Source of the DNA: an uncultured Lachnospiraceae bacterium
GTDB lineage: Bacteria > Bacillota > Clostridia > Lachnospirales > Lachnospiraceae
Length of the DNA stretch: 40,655 nt
Assembly (NCBI GenBank): GCA_902766365.1
Contig: CACXDC010000138.1
Coordinates: 1 to 40,655 of the forward strand
Direction of reading: 5' to 3'
A program made the position numbers and the translations under genes. The notes beneath the pieces are model-generated. The model did no database searches and was not told the DNA's origin. It was given only the letters and a program-made list of their open reading frames with translations. Shown here piece after piece: positions 8,975-17,067 of the stretch (its first letter is position 1; each line of letters starts with the position of its first letter).

Positions 8975-9880
8975 TTAGTCATAATTAACCCAGTACTTCT
9001 GTGCCACAAACTGGAATATGGTGATCACCAGGATCACGGCAAACAGGAAGTAGGCGATCGCTGACGCATATCCCATATGCATGCTCTTGAAGCCTTCATA
9101 ATAAATCCGGTATGCCAGTACGTTTGTACTCATACCGGGACCTCCGTCTGTCATGACACTGACCAGATCAAATACCTGGAAGGAATTGATCGTAACCAGG
9201 ATCAGATTCAGGAATATGGTCGGACTGATCAGCGGAAGGGTAATTTTGAAATACTGCTGCAGCCTGCCAGCCCCGTCAAGCGCTGCCGCTTCATACAGGG
9301 AATCCGGCACATTCTGCAGACCTGCCAGGAAGATCATCATATAATACCCGCAGTTTTTCCAGACAGATACAATGATCACCGCATAAAGCGCCCACGTGGT
9401 AGATGCCAGCCACTGCGGCGGATTACTGATGCCGATCTGCTCCAGTATGGTATTTAACGGTCCTCCCTGTGGATTGAAGATCATCTTCCAGATCACTGCT
9501 ACCGATACCATGGATGAAATGTATGGAAGGAAAAATGCGATCCGGAAAAATTTCCGGAATCGCATTAATCTGTTTAACAAGCTTGCCAGTATCAGGGATA
9601 CCAGCATAGTCAGGACAGAAAACCATACGGCATAAATACAGTTATTTTTAATAGATACTTTGAAATACCGGTCTGAGAACATTTTGATATAATTCTGCAG
9701 TCCGATGAACTGATAATCCTTTGACAGCCCTGTATAATCCGTCAGGCTGTACCAGAATCCAAGCACAATAGGCAGGAACATGAACAGGAAGAACACGATC
9801 AGGCTTGGAAGGATAAAGCCCCAGCCAATCAGATTCTGTTTCAGCTTCCGTCTGCTCCGTTTGACAGCTTGCTTTGCCAT
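8975..9880 (-). CDS. Carbohydrate ABC transporter permease (MalF/UgpA type)
   Basis: A 301-residue membrane protein with a basic N-terminal tail (KRSRRKLKQN) and six spans. The EAA motif EAAALDGAGRLQQYFKITLP sits at about residues 196-215, typical of the first permease of CUT1-family sugar importers. AAGGAGGG precedes ATG 9880, and the gene lies 19 bases after the binding-protein gene. It pairs with the MalG-type permease to form the translocation channel for sugar delivered by the lipoprotein encoded upstream. The N-terminus lacks the extra domain of enterobacterial MalF, as usual in Gram-positive bacteria. Confidence 0.95.
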   Translation of the reverse strand: MAKQAVKRSRRKLKQNLIGWGFILPSLIVFFLFMFLPIVLGFWYSLTDYTGLSKDYQFIGLQNYIKMFSDRYFKVSIKNNCIYAVWFSVLTMLVSLILASLLNRLMRFRKFFRIAFFLPYISSMVSVAVIWKMIFNPQGGPLNTILEQIGISNPPQWLASTTWALYAVIIVSVWKNCGYYMMIFLAGLQNVPDSLYEAAALDGAGRLQQYFKITLPLISPTIFLNLILVTINSFQVFDLVSVMTDGGPGMSTNVLAYRIYYEGFKSMHMGYASAIAYFLFAVILVITIFQFVAQKYWVNYD

Positions 9881-9899
9881 ATGGCTTCCCTCCTTATCC

Positions 9900-11234
9900 T
9901 TAGTTCATTACTTCTGCTCTTCTCTCTTCGAAGTTCTTTAATCCATCTTCCAGAGATTGCTCACCGATCAGATAAAGCTCTCTTTCTTCTTTTTCAATGG
10001 TCTGAAGCTCTGTATATTCAGGGATCATCAGGGTTTCTGAAATCTTTGCAGGACTCAGGATGTTAGCTGCTCCGGATACACCGATCGCTTCCTCGAATAC
10101 TGCTGTAATATCATCATCAATATAAGCAGGGATCGCACCGGCTGCTGCGATGTATTTTGCCGCTTCTTTTCCAGCCATGTAAGAAATAAACTCAAAAGCT
10201 GCTTCCTGCTTTTCAGAAGATGCATTGATACCGATAAAGGTACTTACACCACCAATGGTGACAGGATCATCTGTCTTTGCAGGCTGGGGAACAGTTGCAA
10301 TACCAAGTTCAAAGTTATCTGCGATGGTAGGATCATTCTTTAACATGGTCAGTACATCACTGATAGACCATTCTCCGCCCGGATACATATAGCACTTGCC
10401 GGAGCAGAAGAAGTTGATTCCATCTGTGCCGCTGCTCACCATATCAGAATAACTCATATGGGAATTGTCTGTATTGTACAGTCTGTTTTCCAGCTCCCAC
10501 CAGTCCTGAAGAGCACTCAGGTCATCATCTGCGAAGTTGGAGCCTTCCTGGATGGTGATGTAAGGACAGTTATTCCAGTCAGGAATATAACCACCATAAA
10601 TTCTGTCAGCACCTGTACCCTCGGATAACTCTGCTGCCAGATCTGCATATTCATCCCATGTCAGATTATCAGGATATGCAACGCCCTTTGCATCAAACAT
10701 TTTCTTATTATAGAAAAGTCCGTAAGCAGATGCTCTGTAAGGAAGTCCGTAGAATTTGTCATCCTGCTTGGTATCTGCAAATCCGGTTCCATAAATGGAA
10801 ATATCCATACCGCTGTCATTGATCATCTGGGTGATATCTGTCAGATTTCCACTCTTTGCCAGATTGCTTAACAGGGAAGTAGATCTCATATTGAATACAT
10901 CAATGTCATTGCTTCCTGCCAGCATGGTCATGAGCTTGTCATCATACTCATCACTGCTTACCTGTGTCATTTCTACTGTTACATTCTCACTGGATGCATT
11001 GAAAGCATCTACCATCTGCTGCAGATAATCGCCTTCACTCCAGGAATAATAGTGGATCACTACCTTGTCCTGTCCGCCTGCAGTATCTGCTTCTGCGGTT
11101 TCTGTTTCTGCCGCCGATGAATCTGTTGTGGTATCTGCTGCTGCAGAACCTCCATTGTCAGATGAGCCACAGCCTGCCAGCAGGCCAAGTCCCATGGTAC
11201 ATGCCAGAATACAAGAGATTATTTTCTTTTTCAT
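9900..11234 (-). CDS. Extracellular sugar-binding lipoprotein (family 1 solute-binding protein)
   Basis: A 444-residue lipoprotein that captures the oligosaccharide outside the cell and hands it to the two permeases. The N-terminus is a lipoprotein signal with lipobox LLAGC (Cys22 acylated), followed by a Ser/Ala/Asp/Glu/Thr-rich linker to about residue 55. The mature domain starts VVIHYYSWSEGDYLQQMVDAF, with the usual family 1 pattern. The length is standard. It is the first gene of the operon, with a strong AAGGAGG site before ATG 11234. The operon promoter must lie in 11235-11387, where I see a candidate TAGAAT -10 but no good -35. Ligand identity is inferred only from the neighbouring GH35 and GH51 enzymes. 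Confidence 0.95.
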   Translation of the reverse strand: MKKKIISCILACTMGLGLLAGCGSSDNGGSAAADTTTDSSAAETETAEADTAGGQDKVVIHYYSWSEGDYLQQMVDAFNASSENVTVEMTQVSSDEYDDKLMTMLAGSNDIDVFNMRSTSLLSNLAKSGNLTDITQMINDSGMDISIYGTGFADTKQDDKFYGLPYRASAYGLFYNKKMFDAKGVAYPDNLTWDEYADLAAELSEGTGADRIYGGYIPDWNNCPYITIQEGSNFADDDLSALQDWWELENRLYNTDNSHMSYSDMVSSGTDGINFFCSGKCYMYPGGEWSISDVLTMLKNDPTIADNFELGIATVPQPAKTDDPVTIGGVSTFIGINASSEKQEAAFEFISYMAGKEAAKYIAAAGAIPAYIDDDITAVFEEAIGVSGAANILSPAKISETLMIPEYTELQTIEKEERELYLIGEQSLEDGLKNFEERRAEVMN

Positions 11235-11352
11235 GTAATGTCCTCCTTTTTGTCTTTCCTTCTCTTTGTTTATCAGGTGACCTCATTCTATCAGGGCATA
11301 CGCTCTTCCGAAAGTCTATCATTTTTCCTGTTTTTACAGCTTCCACGAAAAG

Positions 11353-11367
11353 ATTAGAAAATCTAAT
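11353..11367. promoter_or_regulatory. Perfect AT-rich palindrome upstream of the sugar operon
   Basis: ATTAGA-AAA-TCTAAT is a perfect 6+3+6 inverted repeat in the leader region of the sugar-uptake operon, 120 bases upstream of the binding-protein start. It could be an operator, perhaps for the response regulator encoded next door. Because it is short and AT-rich, chance occurrence is possible. Confidence 0.35.
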
Positions 11368-11387
11368 TTTTTACCGTCAGAATGCAC

Positions 11388-11422
11388 AAAACCGCCTCTG
11401 CATCCCCTGCAGAAGCGGTTTT
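11388..11422 (-). terminator. Intrinsic terminator after the two-component genes
   Basis: An inverted repeat AAAACCGC-TCTGCA / TGCAGA-GCGGTTTT with one mismatch and a short loop lies 50 bases past the response-regulator stop. On the minus strand it ends in TTTTGTGC, a short U-tract. It separates the kinase/regulator pair from the sugar operon, which therefore needs its own promoter. Confidence 0.65.
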
Positions 11423-11471
11423 CGGCTCCCGGATGATCTTATCCGGCTGCCCTTTTACAGGCCACGCTGCA

Positions 11472-12179
11472 TCAGCTTTCTTCCTGCCTGCTTTTGATCT
11501 TGTCCATATAATAGAAATATCCGCTCTGCTCCACCTGGGACAAAACATCCTCTATATTTTTCTGTTTCATCTTTTTCACAATGTTGCGGATGTGCGTCTT
11601 CATTGTCACCGGCTCGATAAACCGCTCCCGGCAGATCTCTTTCTGATCCTTGCCCTCATGCAGCGCCTGCAGGATATTCCTCTCCGTATCCGTCAGAAGC
11701 TGCACCAGATAGATCGTATAGATCAGACTGTCCTCATTATTCTTGATCCGCTTAAATTCTTTCCGCAGCTTCTTTGCCACCTGTGGACGGATCACGGATT
11801 TCTCATAGTAGGCATCCTTTACGCAGGAAACCATGGCTGCCGGCGAAGCCGTCTTCAGCACATAGTCACAGGCCCCTGCCTGGAAAGCCGCATAGATCAT
11901 CTCATCATCCTCATATACCGTCAGGATCACGATCTTGATCTTTGGAAATTCCCGCAGGATCTGGCTGGTCGCTGTGATCCCGGCGTACTTGCTTTCCATT
12001 TCAATATCCATCAGGATCACATCCGGCTGCAGCATGGCACTTTTCATGATCGCCTGATATCCGTCATGGGCAACCGCCACTACCTCAATTTCCTCTGACT
12101 GCGACAGAACAGTCTCATATTTCCTGCAAAGTGACTCCATATCATCTACGAGCATCACTCTGATCTTTTTATTTTCCAT
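11472..12179 (-). CDS. Response regulator, receiver plus LuxR/NarL-like HTH
   Basis: A 235-residue DNA-binding response regulator. The receiver domain (1-125) has the acidic pair Asp12/Asp13, phosphoacceptor Asp58 in LMDIEM, Thr in ILTVYEDD and the conserved Lys in YVLKTAS. The C-terminal part (about 155-215) has the helix-turn-helix pattern of NarL-type regulators (LTDTERNILQALHEGKDQKEI and VKTHIRNI-like VTMKTHIRNIVKKM), though it is more divergent than usual. It overlaps the kinase gene by 11 bases and is surely its cognate partner. GGAGAAGTG precedes the start. Given its position next to the sugar operon it may regulate that operon, but a terminator lies between them and the link is inference. 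Confidence 0.9.
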   Translation of the reverse strand: MENKKIRVMLVDDMESLCRKYETVLSQSEEIEVVAVAHDGYQAIMKSAMLQPDVILMDIEMESKYAGITATSQILREFPKIKIVILTVYEDDEMIYAAFQAGACDYVLKTASPAAMVSCVKDAYYEKSVIRPQVAKKLRKEFKRIKNNEDSLIYTIYLVQLLTDTERNILQALHEGKDQKEICRERFIEPVTMKTHIRNIVKKMKQKNIEDVLSQVEQSGYFYYMDKIKSRQEES

Positions 12180-13644
12180 CTGGCACTTCTCCTATCAAAG
12201 GCAGATAAATATGGAACACTGCACCCATTTCCCCATTTTCTGCCGTAATTCTTCCTCTGTGGCTGGTAATGATCCTTCTGCAGAAGGAAAGTCCGATCCC
12301 CCAGTTCTGTTTGGTTGATTTCGTGGATACAAACGGATTGAACAGACGGTTGCTGATACTTTCCGAAAGTCCTGGCCCGGTATCCCTGATAATGACCTCC
12401 GTTTCCTCTTCATAAACCTTAAGATCCACGAAAACCTTCTTTTCCCCTCTGTTTTCCTCCATGGCTTCCATAGCATTGCAGAAGATATTCCGGAAGACCT
12501 CCTTCATATAACCGGGATCCAGAAAAACTTCTACCTTGTTCTGCGGCTTTTCATATAGAATCTGGCAGCCTGCCTTCTCCAGCATAGCCCTGTTTTCTTC
12601 CACAGCACTCTGGGTCACTTCTGCCAGATTCTGTCTGGACTGGTTCAGTACGATCCGGTTGCTGTTCTTCTGCAGTTCATTCAGCCTGTCATAAACCTCC
12701 TGACAGGATTTCTGGATATTTTCAAGCTCTCTGACCGGTTCCTTCTCCCTTGCTGAAAGTGCCTCTGCCTCTGCCATGATCCCAAGCAGTTCATTCTTCA
12801 CATAGTGGCTGAATGCCCTCGTGGAAATCTCAGACGACGCAATGATACTGGAAAAGACATATTCCTCCTGGGATACTCTCTCCCGCATCAGCTGATACCG
12901 GTACATATTGTAAAACAGAATGATCAGGAACGCCAGGATCAGCCAGATCACTACCCGCATACCATTAACATACGGTGCCATCTTCAGCGAATAATAGGAA
13001 ATATAACCTGTAGATCTGGACATCCACAAAAAAGAATCCGGCAGGGAAAAGAACATATAAAAATACAGCCCGGCCAGACTGATCTGTGTCAGAAATATTG
13101 CCCGCTTTACCCTCAGAAGTTCCGGTACCTGTTTCTTACGGAGATCAGACAGAAAAATAAAACCACACCCAATGATCAGCATGAGGAAATTGCCGATCAC
13201 AGTGACATGATGAAAGCCTCCGTAAATTTTCCGGAAGATCCGGGGATCCGGCAGGAACCCCATTTTCCCGAAATAGAGTGAGCGCTGGAATACCGTATTA
13301 TAGGCAACCGCCTGCAGGAGCAGATAAACACTGGCTGCGATCAGAAGTCCTTTTCTTCTCTTTTTCTCCTTTGCGGAACTGATCTGCCAGACAAGCATGA
13401 AATTTCCAAACAGAAATGCAAGGCTGCACAGGTTCATGCCATTGACCAGTGCTCCTTTTGATATATGAAGATAGATCAGCTTTCCATACAGCTCCTTGCT
13501 GATGTTGAAATACTGATTGATCATATTGTCATAATTATTGTCCTTGGCCATAAAGATCATGGAACACAGTGTTACCCCGATAAAAGAAGCAAACAGGATC
13601 AGTAACGGCACAAGGGCTTCCCGGACATTCGTTTTTTCTTTCAT
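12169..13644 (-). CDS. Membrane sensor histidine kinase with atypical H-box
   Basis: A 491-residue kinase. The N-terminal 250 residues contain about seven hydrophobic spans with short loops and no recognisable extracellular sensor domain, so it resembles the 7TM-type sensors. The dimerisation box is RAFSHYVKNELLGI with His280, unlike the usual S-H-E/D-x-R/K-T-P form; Asn follows Lys as in some HxxKN kinases. The ATPase domain is complete: N-box FRNIFCNAMEAM, G1 DTGPGLS and G2 WGIGLSFC. It overlaps the response-regulator gene by 11 bases. An extended -10 promoter lies just upstream (13668-13676). The stimulus cannot be read; a membrane or small-molecule signal is possible. Confidence 0.9.
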   Translation of the reverse strand: MKEKTNVREALVPLLILFASFIGVTLCSMIFMAKDNNYDNMINQYFNISKELYGKLIYLHISKGALVNGMNLCSLAFLFGNFMLVWQISSAKEKKRRKGLLIAASVYLLLQAVAYNTVFQRSLYFGKMGFLPDPRIFRKIYGGFHHVTVIGNFLMLIIGCGFIFLSDLRKKQVPELLRVKRAIFLTQISLAGLYFYMFFSLPDSFLWMSRSTGYISYYSLKMAPYVNGMRVVIWLILAFLIILFYNMYRYQLMRERVSQEEYVFSSIIASSEISTRAFSHYVKNELLGIMAEAEALSAREKEPVRELENIQKSCQEVYDRLNELQKNSNRIVLNQSRQNLAEVTQSAVEENRAMLEKAGCQILYEKPQNKVEVFLDPGYMKEVFRNIFCNAMEAMEENRGEKKVFVDLKVYEEETEVIIRDTGPGLSESISNRLFNPFVSTKSTKQNWGIGLSFCRRIITSHRGRITAENGEMGAVFHIYLPLIGEVPDGK

Positions 13645-13667
13645 AGCTGCTTCCTCTTCCTGTCCGT

Positions 13668-13676
13668 ATTATAGCA
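13668..13676 (-). promoter_or_regulatory. Extended -10 promoter of the two-component operon
   Basis: On the minus strand TGC-TATAAT forms an extended -10 element with no clear -35. Predicted start is near 13661, 17 bases before the kinase ATG, and GAGGAAG serves as ribosome binding site. The short leader leaves little room for other control. Confidence 0.6.
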
Positions 13677-13773
13677 AAAACTGTCATCTGCTGCATTGGA
13701 ACTTTTCTCCCTCAAGCCCGGGGATTACAGCATATTCACCAAAGAAACCCTTTCCTTATCCCTTTTATGCACA

Positions 13774-13818
13774 TAAAAAGAACCCCCGAAGCTTTTAACT
13801 TCGAAGGCCCTTCTTATG
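13774..13818 (-). terminator. Intrinsic terminator of the CAP-domain gene
   Basis: On the minus strand AAGAAGGGCCTTCGAAG pairs imperfectly with CTTCGGGGGTTCTT, with loop TTAAAAG, and is followed by TTCTTTTT. It begins 6 bases after the CAP gene stop and isolates it from the kinase operon downstream. Confidence 0.75.
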
Positions 13819-13823
13819 TACGT

Positions 13824-14402
13824 TTAGAATCCGAATTCCTGTGCCCAGAACCACTGTCCGTTGCTATTTACGTGAATAGCAATCGCACCTGATGTGAACT
13901 CTGCATCCATAATGTTTGCTTTATGGGTAGGAGAATTCATCCATGCTGTAACTGCAGAATCTGCACTCGCATATCCCTTTGCAAGGTTCTCACCATACAT
14001 CAGATTACTGTTGACGGTCCACCAGTCGGAACCATCAGGTCTGGTATGGGAGAATGACTGGGATGCTTCTACAGCTCTGACTGAGGATGCCTGTTCAAGA
14101 CCACTGTTCCACGTAAGTGCGGAAAGCCCAGCTTCCTGTCTCTTCGCATTTACGATATCGAAGGCTGCCTTTGCTGCGGCCTGGGAATCAGCTGTTCCTG
14201 TGAGGGCATCTGCAAGACTGACCATCTCAGGTTCAATGTAAACAATTCCGTCAGCGGGAACTCCTGCGTCTCTTGTTGCTGCCTGATCTGTTAATGCGCC
14301 ATCAGTTCTGCCTGCTACATTGTAGTAAGCAATACTGCCGCCGCCAAGGACAAGCACCAGTGCAAAACAAAGTAATACTTTTTTGAGTTTTGCCGATTTC
14401 AT
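13824..14402 (-). CDS. Secreted CAP-domain (SCP/PR1-like) protein
   Basis: A 192-residue protein with an N-terminal signal sequence or anchor (basic KSAKLKK, then a hydrophobic stretch to about residue 30) and a CAP domain at the C-terminus. Motifs visible are AFDIVNAKRQEAGLSALTWN, FSHTRPDGSDWWTVN, GENLAKGY and SPTHKANIMD, which match the family core with its His/Glu cavity residues. The C-terminus WFWAQEFGF is the usual last strand. Bacterial members are secreted and mostly of unknown activity. I chose ATG 14402 because it begins the signal sequence; an upstream frame to 14435 exists. It is a single gene between its own predicted promoter and a terminator. Confidence 0.9.
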   Translation of the reverse strand: MKSAKLKKVLLCFALVLVLGGGSIAYYNVAGRTDGALTDQAATRDAGVPADGIVYIEPEMVSLADALTGTADSQAAAKAAFDIVNAKRQEAGLSALTWNSGLEQASSVRAVEASQSFSHTRPDGSDWWTVNSNLMYGENLAKGYASADSAVTAWMNSPTHKANIMDAEFTSGAIAIHVNSNGQWFWAQEFGF

Positions 14403-14474
14403 AAGATACACTTCCTTCCCTGACCCTCCCGGCAAAACAGGGAGAATCCATACTTTGATACTTCTTCTACTCTA

Positions 14475-14502
14475 ATGATAGCACCTGACTTTAAAAAAAC
14501 AA
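14475..14502 (-). promoter_or_regulatory. Candidate promoter of the CAP-domain gene
   Basis: On the minus strand TTGTTT (14502-14497) and TATCAT (14480-14475) are 16 bases apart. The -35 is weak. The flank is rich in TACT/AGTA repeats (AAGTACTATTTTACTACTT at 14500-14518), which could be a binding site or just AT-rich upstream sequence. Confidence 0.35.
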
Positions 14503-14593
14503 GTACTATTTTACTACTTTTATATTTTTTCTTTTACCGGCGCCCTGTACCGGATATTCTGCGTATTTCCGGGCTTTTGCGGTATTTCCAGTT

Positions 14594-16744
14594 TTATTCT
14601 TCAAAGGAGAAGAATTTTTTCTTTTTCTGCGAAGGTACCAGATTTTCATGTCTGAGTACGATAGCGGATGCTGGAGGCAGTACCAGGTATACCTTGCCGC
14701 CAGATACCGTATATTCCACTTCTTCCGTGCTGAAGCCCTCCTTATCGGAGCTCATGAGGCACTTCATGGTACTTTCCTTTGGAATACCAAGGTACCAGAC
14801 GCTCAGATCCTTCGTCACCTCATAATCATTGTTATTCACAACTACGATGGTCTGTGCCTGTCTGTTGAAACGGCCATAGGAAACTACATTGTAATCTCCG
14901 CTCATGATCTTCAGGGAACCTGTCAGCAGCTCCGGACATGTCTTGTGGATCCTGATCATTTCCTTATGGAACCGGATCAGCTCCTGATCTTCCTTTCCCC
15001 ATGGATAGGTTCTTCTGTTATCAGGATCCGTGAAGCCACAGACACCGGCCTCATCTCCATAATAGATCGTCGGTGCACCGGGCCATGTCATCTGCATGAC
15101 AACCGCTTCCCGCATGACTGCCTTGTTGACTCCTTCATCGGCTGCATGAGGGCCCAGATTATTGGTACGTCCTACCCGCCTGTTGGTTCTTGTCAGAAAA
15201 CGGGAATGGTCATGGTTTGACAGCTCGTTCATGGCAATCTGCAGGGATGGCGTGGTGAAATCTGCCATATGGTGCTTCATGGCGCCGATGAAGCTGTCTG
15301 CATTTCCCAGCATATCTCCCCGGAAATCATCACTGTGCTTCTGCATGCCGGTGAGGAACCAGGTCACAGGCTCCATAAAGGCATCATAGTTCATGACAGT
15401 ATCCCATTCTTTTCCATTCAGCCAGGCCCTGGGACTTCCGTAATGCTCTGCCAGCACGATTGCATCCGGGTTGGCTTCTCTCACTGCCCTGCGGAAATCC
15501 TGCCAGAATCTGTGATTGGTTTCCGGGCTGTAGCCAAGATCTGCTGCTACATCCAGTCTCCAGCCATCGGCATTGTATGGAGGTGACACCCACTTGGCCG
15601 CAATGCGGAGGATATAATCATATAACTCTCTGGAATTTTCATAATTCAGCTTGGGCAGGGTATCATGTCCCCACCAGCCATCATAGCTGCCATTATAGGG
15701 CCATGCATTTTCATTGTGGAACTTGAAGTAATTATGATAAGGACTTTCCTTTTCGATATAGGCACCCTTTTCATAGCCTTCGGCATTCTCATAAATGCGT
15801 TCTCTGTCCATCCATTTATTAAAGGAACCGCAGTGATTGAATACACCATCCAGAATGACCTCCATGCCACGCCTGTGTGCTTCTGCCACCAGCTTTGCAA
15901 ACAGCGCATTGCTGGCTTCCAGATTGGCCTTATTGGTCACACGGTCAATATAACGGGAAGCAAAACGGTTCTCTCTCTGGTCATGAGAAAGCAGTTCTCC
16001 CTCATCACTTACGATCCTGCCAAAATGAGGATCGATATAATCATAATCCTGAATATCATATTTGTGGTTGGACGGGGACACAAACAGGGGATTGAAATAA
16101 ATGACATCAATGCCCAGATCCTGCAGATAATCCATCTTATCAAGAACACCCTGCAGGTCACCGCCGTAAAATTCCCTGACGCCCATGGTCGCCGGATACT
16201 TCTCCCAGTCATCCACCTTCATCGTCTTGTCTCCGATATACTGATACTCTCCGGTCAGCACATCATTGGTGGGATCCCCATTATAAAAACGGTCCACATA
16301 AATCTGGTACATGACAGCACCCTTGGCCCAGTCCGGTGTCTTAAATCCGGGAATGATCCGGAACTGATACTCCGGCCGTACTTCCTTCACTACACCTCTC
16401 GTATCATATAAACAGCTCATTCTTCCTGCTTCTACCAGAAAGTAATAGGAAAACTCTGTATTCTCCAGCTCTATTTCACAGGAAAAATATTCAAAATATT
16501 CATCTTTGCTGTCCCTCATCATCAGACAGCGGTTTTCTCCATTCACAAGGAAAACCCGGTCTACATTATTTACTGCTGTCCGGAAACGGATCGTCACCTG
16601 CGAATACGGATTCGGTTCTACCGGTGTGACATAGTCCCCGGTTGTATCACTGAACAGTGCCTTTTTGTTGAAAACAGGCCTCATCCCATTAATGTACTGT
16701 GTTTCATACTCCGCCTTTCTCAGACGGTCTATGTCAAAAAACAT
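14594..16744 (-). CDS. GH13 alpha-glucan hydrolase (neopullulanase/cyclomaltodextrinase type)
   Basis: A 716-residue cytoplasmic enzyme with an N-terminal beta-sandwich domain (about 1-135), a GH13 barrel and a C-terminal beta domain. The four conserved regions are present: DGVFNH (299-304), DGWRLDVAADLG with nucleophile Asp398, LAEHYG with acid Glu433, and SNHDHSRF with Asp512. The inserted segment before region I and the N-domain are typical of neopullulanase/cyclomaltodextrinase/maltogenic amylase enzymes, which cleave maltodextrins or cyclodextrins. No signal peptide. ATG 16744 is chosen because AAAGGGAG precedes it; the longest frame starts at a TTG (16813) without a site. No transporter gene is adjacent, so the gene stands alone. 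The exact substrate is uncertain. Confidence 0.9.
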   Translation of the reverse strand: MFFDIDRLRKAEYETQYINGMRPVFNKKALFSDTTGDYVTPVEPNPYSQVTIRFRTAVNNVDRVFLVNGENRCLMMRDSKDEYFEYFSCEIELENTEFSYYFLVEAGRMSCLYDTRGVVKEVRPEYQFRIIPGFKTPDWAKGAVMYQIYVDRFYNGDPTNDVLTGEYQYIGDKTMKVDDWEKYPATMGVREFYGGDLQGVLDKMDYLQDLGIDVIYFNPLFVSPSNHKYDIQDYDYIDPHFGRIVSDEGELLSHDQRENRFASRYIDRVTNKANLEASNALFAKLVAEAHRRGMEVILDGVFNHCGSFNKWMDRERIYENAEGYEKGAYIEKESPYHNYFKFHNENAWPYNGSYDGWWGHDTLPKLNYENSRELYDYILRIAAKWVSPPYNADGWRLDVAADLGYSPETNHRFWQDFRRAVREANPDAIVLAEHYGSPRAWLNGKEWDTVMNYDAFMEPVTWFLTGMQKHSDDFRGDMLGNADSFIGAMKHHMADFTTPSLQIAMNELSNHDHSRFLTRTNRRVGRTNNLGPHAADEGVNKAVMREAVVMQMTWPGAPTIYYGDEAGVCGFTDPDNRRTYPWGKEDQELIRFHKEMIRIHKTCPELLTGSLKIMSGDYNVVSYGRFNRQAQTIVVVNNNDYEVTKDLSVWYLGIPKESTMKCLMSSDKEGFSTEEVEYTVSGGKVYLVLPPASAIVLRHENLVPSQKKKKFFSFEE

Positions 16745-16832
16745 AACTGACTGCTCCCTTTCTCCACTGAAATCCACTCTTACTATTTTATCCGAAACAG
16801 CTTCTTTTATCAATAACTAACCCCGTTTCCAA

Positions 16833-16838
16833 ATTATA
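16833..16838 (-). promoter_or_regulatory. Candidate -10 element of the GH13 gene
   Basis: TATAAT on the minus strand lies 88 bases upstream of ATG 16744, with no good -35 at 16-18 bases (TGTGTC is the best). It sits downstream of the 16878-16907 terminator, so it would let the GH13 gene be transcribed independently of ftsH and of the upstream promoter. Confidence 0.4.
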
Positions 16839-16877
16839 TCCTTCTCCCTCTTTCTGACACATATTCAGATACAAAGT

Positions 16878-16907
16878 AAAAAGAACAGTACGTGTACTGT
16901 TCTTTTT
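16878..16907 (-). terminator. Perfect intrinsic terminator between ftsH and the GH13 gene
   Basis: AAAAAGAACAGTA - CACG - TACTGTTCTTTTT is a perfect 13-bp stem with a four-base loop, and its 3' arm supplies the U-tract. It works in either direction. It terminates both ftsH read-through and the short transcript predicted from the promoter at 16977-17005. Confidence 0.85.
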
Positions 16908-16970
16908 AGAGAAGGTATTTCTTTCTTATGGGGTATAGCAAAAAACTATATAATGTATTGGGGGGGTACA
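16878..16970 (-). ncRNA. Candidate small RNA, about 93 nt, with C-rich single-stranded segments
   Basis: A good promoter (16977-17005) and a perfect terminator (16878-16907) enclose about 93 bases with no ATG and no plausible open frame. The RNA would carry seven consecutive C residues near its 5' end (complement of 16960-16966) and a second ACCCC tract (complement of 16930-16934), both in A/U-rich unpaired context. C-rich loops that pair with G-rich ribosome binding sites are a known feature of many Firmicute regulatory RNAs. No homology was checked. Alternatively it may be an attenuated leader for the GH13 gene rather than an independent RNA. Confidence 0.4.
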
Positions 16971-16976
16971 AGTAGT

Positions 16977-17005
16977 ATAATAGCATAGCCCCTATTTTGT
17001 GTAAA
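16977..17005 (-). promoter_or_regulatory. Strong predicted promoter downstream of ftsH
   Basis: On the minus strand TTTACA (17005-17000) and TATTAT (16982-16977) are exactly 17 bases apart, each one mismatch from consensus. Start would be near 16970. It drives the short transcript ending at the 16878-16907 terminator. Confidence 0.6.
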
Positions 17006-17067
17006 TTCCTACAATTCACAAATATTACAAATTCATGCCATCGTTTTTGTGCATTTTTCACAATATC

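Noticed and set aside
14519-14593. Possible terminator after the GH13 gene
   Set aside because: Several GC-rich partial inverted repeats are present (CCGG... elements), but none gives a clean stem with a following U-tract.
15665-16411. A 248-codon plus-strand open frame opposite the GH13 gene
   Set aside because: Antisense to the GH13 catalytic barrel; translation is hydrophobic but irregular and there is no start signal.
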